Assembly (NCBI GenBank): GCA_046756405.1
Contig: JBHHWH010000060.1
Location: 1-15,434 of the forward strand
DNA from: JBHHWH01 sp046756405
GTDB lineage: Bacteria > Actinomycetota > Acidimicrobiia > Spongiisociales > ZC4RG35
Length of the DNA: 15,434 nt
Direction of reading: 5' to 3'
Below the pieces are notes generated by a model. It made no database searches. It was given only the letters and a program-made list of their open reading frames with translations, and was not told the DNA's origin. Below are positions 13,000 to 15,434 of this stretch, in pieces; positions within the stretch are counted from its first letter, which is position 1, and every line of letters starts with the position of its first letter. A program made the position numbers and the translations under genes.

Positions 13000-15434
13000 C
13001 GGGACCCTCCGATGGTCACGGTCTCGGTCACCGGGTAGATGGCTCCGTTGGGACAGAACTGGGCGCACACCCCACAGGCTACGCAAAGTGCCGGGTCGAT
13101 TTCGATCAGGCCGCCGGACACGTAGAAGGCGGGGCATCCGAAAAGGTCGAGGCAGGCGCTGCAGTTCCCGCACAGCCCGCAGATCATGCACCTTGCCGCC
13201 TCGGCCCGGGCTTCCTCCTCGGTGAGGACCCCAACTACTTCGGCGAAGCTGGAGACCCGCTCGCCGGGTTCCAGCTCCGGTGGGTCGTGGCGCCCCTCGC
13301 TGTCCACCCGGGTCACCCCCCGGCGGGTCGGAGGGGGCCCGGCCGGTATCAGCGGAGGGGGCATCCGCTGGTCGGCCTCGGCCGGGCCCCGCAAGAATCG
13401 GTCTATCCCCCAAGCGGCGCGGAGGCCGCCGGCGATGGCATCAGTCACGGTGCGTCTCCCGCCAACCATGTCGCCGGCGGCGAAGATCCGATCCCGGGAG
13501 GTTCTTCCGGTCTGTTCGTCGATCACCAGCTCTGTGGGCGGGTCGAAGACGGGTTCGTTGTGGGCCTGGCCGATGGCCAGGATCACCCGGTCTGCCTCCA
13601 AGGTCAGGTCGAAGCCGTCGACCACCAGATAGTTGTTGGGGTCGGTGCTTCCCGGCACCAGCGCCTCGACCCGTTGCAGCTCCAAGCCGTCCTCTACGAG
13701 TCGTTTCACCACGGTGGCATCGAGGATGCGAACCCCCTCCGCTTCGGCGGCGGCGATCTCCGAGGCGATGGCAGGCATGTGCTCCCGGCCCTCCAGGCAG
13801 GCGATGGTCACGCTTGCGGCACCGCGGCGCAGCGCCGTCCTCGCCGCGTCGATGGCCGAGTTTCCGCCGCCTACGACCACCACACTGTCCGCCGGCCCGG
13901 GGTCGCTCCTCAGGTAGGCGAGGGCGGTGACAACCTCGGGACCTTCGCCGGGGATCTCAAGGGCCCGGTCTTCGCCGGCGCCTATGGCCACCAGCACCGA
14001 ATCGGCCGATTCGAGAAGCCCGTCCAGGGTGAGGTCTTCTCCGAGACGGACCCCGCCGTGGAAACGGACTCCCAAGTCGAGGATCCGAGCCACGTCGCGG
14101 TCCAGGACCTCCCTGGGAAGCCGGTAGGGGGGGATGCCACGACGGAGGATCCCCCCGGGCTCTTCAGCGTCGTCGAAGAGGTCGACCTGATACCCGCGCA
14201 TCGCCAGATCGTGGGCAGCGGCGAGCCCCGCCGGCCCAGCACCCACCACCGACACGCCCAGCCCGTTGGCCGGTGCCGGCTGGGGCGGGCGGGGGAACTC
14301 CCCCTGAGAGGCCGCCCAGTCCATGACGAACCGCTTCAGGTCGTTGATGGCTACCGGCTGGTCGGTGCCGGAGCGCACGCAGGCGGCTTCGCAGGGACGG
14401 TGGCAGACCCGGCAGACGCTGTCGGGTAGGGGAAGCCCGTCGAGGATCAGCTCCAGGGCGTCGGCGTAGCGGCCGGCGGCGATGTGGGCTGCATAGCCCT
14501 GTATGCAAAGGAAGAGCGGGCAGGCGGTGGCGCAGGGAGCCACCGGGGGACGGTCCTGTTCTTCACCGACTTCCAGGGCGCGGGCCCGGGCCATGGACCT
14601 CTCGAAGCCCTCCACGATGCCCTGACTGCACCGTTGACCACAGCTGGTTCGCCCGCAGTGCTGGCATCGGGTGTGGTCGATGGCGTAGGTGGTGATCCCA
14701 ACCGGAACGGTGGCGACGGGTCTTCCGACCTCGCGGGTGTAGAAGATCGGACAGGCCCGCTGGGTGATGATCACGCTGAGATCGTCACGCCGCCTGGCCC
14801 GTTCGAAGGCGGCCACGGTGGCAGTGAGATCATTGGGGTCGACGGTCTCCACATGGGGCGCCCCCAGGGCCCGTACCACCGTCTCGATGTCCACCCGGCG
14901 CTGTACCTCCTCGGCGTCGACCTCCACCCCGGGGCTCTCCTGGAACCCGGTCATGGCGGTGACCTGGTTGTCCATGATCACCGCCACCATGCTGACGTTC
15001 TCCTTGATCACGTCGAGGAGGGCGGGCATTCCGGAATGGAAGAAGGTGGAGTCGCCGAGGAAGCCGAGGGTCCTCTCCCCGGTGGTTCGGGCCACTCCGG
15101 CAGCCAGGGTGAACCCGGCGCCCATGGCCAGCAGCGCATCGCCTGCCTTGAGGGGCGGGGCCACGCCGAGGCTGTAGCAGCCGATGTCGTTGAAGTAGAG
15201 GGCCTCGTCGCCGAACACCGACCGGGCAGCGAAGAAGGCTCCCCGGTGGGGACAGGCGGCGCACAGGGTCGGCGCCCGCTGCGGCAGCACCGGGATCTCA
15301 CCTGACGGAGTCGGAGGCGCGCCCAGGGCGAAGACATCGTGGAGCATCCCCTGGATCAGCTCGGGCCGGTACTCCCCTTCCACCGGAAGATGTCCGGTGC
15401 GCTTGCCGAGGATCTTGGTGGGTATCCCGTGGAG
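12996..15434 (-). CDS. IorA-type TPP oxidoreductase fused to GltD-like FAD/NAD(P) and 4Fe-4S module, 5'-truncated
   Basis: 812 residues are visible; the frame is open to the window edge, where ILGKRTGHLPVEGEYRPEL continues a typical IorA sequence, so the N-terminal pyrimidine-binding half is missing. Residues are counted from the edge. At 58-64 is CAACPHR, followed by the thiamine diphosphate/Mg2+ region (GDSTFFHSG from 127, MDNQ at 154-157). Four cysteines follow (257, 260, 265, 269) where IorA normally has its ferredoxin domain. From about 300 a GltD-type module starts: N-terminal Fe-S cysteines 301, 305, 310, 341, 344, 348 and 352, the FAD motif GAGPAG (398-403), the second dinucleotide motif GGGNSA (522-527) and FAAGD (651-655). 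The C-terminus has ferredoxin-like cysteines at 749-767 and 784-794 (CVACGVCAQFCP). It therefore probably links 2-oxoacid oxidation, CoA and ferredoxin to NAD(P)H. The absence of the Arg pair at ACLEGREHMPA (545-555) suggests NADH. Confidence 0.88.
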   Translation of the reverse strand, partial: LHGIPTKILGKRTGHLPVEGEYRPELIQGMLHDVFALGAPPTPSGEIPVLPQRAPTLCAACPHRGAFFAARSVFGDEALYFNDIGCYSLGVAPPLKAGDALLAMGAGFTLAAGVARTTGERTLGFLGDSTFFHSGMPALLDVIKENVSMVAVIMDNQVTAMTGFQESPGVEVDAEEVQRRVDIETVVRALGAPHVETVDPNDLTATVAAFERARRRDDLSVIITQRACPIFYTREVGRPVATVPVGITTYAIDHTRCQHCGRTSCGQRCSQGIVEGFERSMARARALEVGEEQDRPPVAPCATACPLFLCIQGYAAHIAAGRYADALELILDGLPLPDSVCRVCHRPCEAACVRSGTDQPVAINDLKRFVMDWAASQGEFPRPPQPAPANGLGVSVVGAGPAGLAAAHDLAMRGYQVDLFDDAEEPGGILRRGIPPYRLPREVLDRDVARILDLGVRFHGGVRLGEDLTLDGLLESADSVLVAIGAGEDRALEIPGEGPEVVTALAYLRSDPGPADSVVVVGGGNSAIDAARTALRRGAASVTIACLEGREHMPAIASEIAAAEAEGVRILDATVVKRLVEDGLELQRVEALVPGSTDPNNYLVVDGFDLTLEADRVILAIGQAHNEPVFDPPTELVIDEQTGRTSRDRIFAAGDMVGGRRTVTDAIAGGLRAAWGIDRFLRGPAEADQRMPPPLIPAGPPPTRRGVTRVDSEGRHDPPELEPGERVSSFAEVVGVLTEEEARAEAARCMICGLCGNCSACLDLFGCPAFYVSGGLIEIDPALCVACGVCAQFCPNGAIYPVTETVTIGGSR

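Noticed and set aside
13000..13413. N-terminal extension of the IorB reading frame
   Set aside because: It overlays the Fe-S end of the IorA fusion in another frame, whereas the conserved Rossmann start follows the GTG at 12999.
13287..14429. Plus-strand open frame of 380 codons
   Set aside because: It is antisense to the well-supported IorA/GltD fusion and has no recognisable domain.
1..15434. CRISPR array, insertion sequence, tRNA or rRNA
   Set aside because: No regularly spaced repeats, terminal inverted repeats, transposase motifs or conserved RNA gene patterns were noticed by eye; the window is almost fully coding.

Overview
The window is a gene-dense, high-GC bacterial segment with 14 protein-coding genes, very short gaps, frequent 4-bp ATGA/GTGA gene overlaps, many GTG starts and one probable leaderless promoter. 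This style suits an actinobacterium-like lineage, but the lineage is inferred from style only and not proven. No rRNA, tRNA, CRISPR array or insertion sequence was seen, and no stretch longer than about 100 bases lacks a gene. The first and last genes are cut by the window edges.

Left part, plus strand (1-3122): the 3' end of a PrpF-family isomerase gene, then had (6-hydroxycyclohex-1-ene-1-carbonyl-CoA dehydrogenase), dch (cyclohexa-1,5-diene-1-carbonyl-CoA hydratase) and a hemerythrin-domain protein. Had and Dch are the two steps that follow benzoyl-CoA ring reduction in the Thauera-type anaerobic aromatic pathway, so this is most likely an anaerobic benzoyl-CoA degradation locus. The ring reductase and the ring-opening hydrolase (Oah) are not in the window.

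Middle (3109-3875): a PAS-LuxR regulator with a regular cysteine cluster converges on the hemerythrin gene with a 14-bp overlap. Its start region holds a sigma70-like promoter, a 20-bp lux-box-like/TetR-like dyad over the -10 box and a perfect 15-bp inverted repeat covering the -35 box.

Right part, minus strand (15434 down to 3875): one long operon in the order IorA-type TPP oxidoreductase fused to a GltD-like FAD/NAD(P)/Fe-S module, IorB-type gamma subunit, class III CoA-transferase, the three subunits (FAD, 2Fe-2S, molybdopterin) of a xanthine dehydrogenase/4-hydroxybenzoyl-CoA reductase-family enzyme, a 3-hydroxyacyl-CoA dehydrogenase/enoyl-CoA hydratase fusion, a thiolase and a RidA-family protein.

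Working model (inference): the CoA-transferase and molybdenum hydroxylase feed an aromatic acid into a CoA-ester pathway. Dch and Had process the dearomatised ring, and the dehydrogenase/hydratase fusion plus thiolase carry out beta-oxidation of the opened C7 dicarboxyl-CoA. The IorAB-GltD fusion either forms an aryl-CoA from an aryl-2-oxoacid or supplies low-potential electrons for ring reduction. Hemerythrin and the cysteine-rich PAS regulator would link the pathway to oxygen or redox state.
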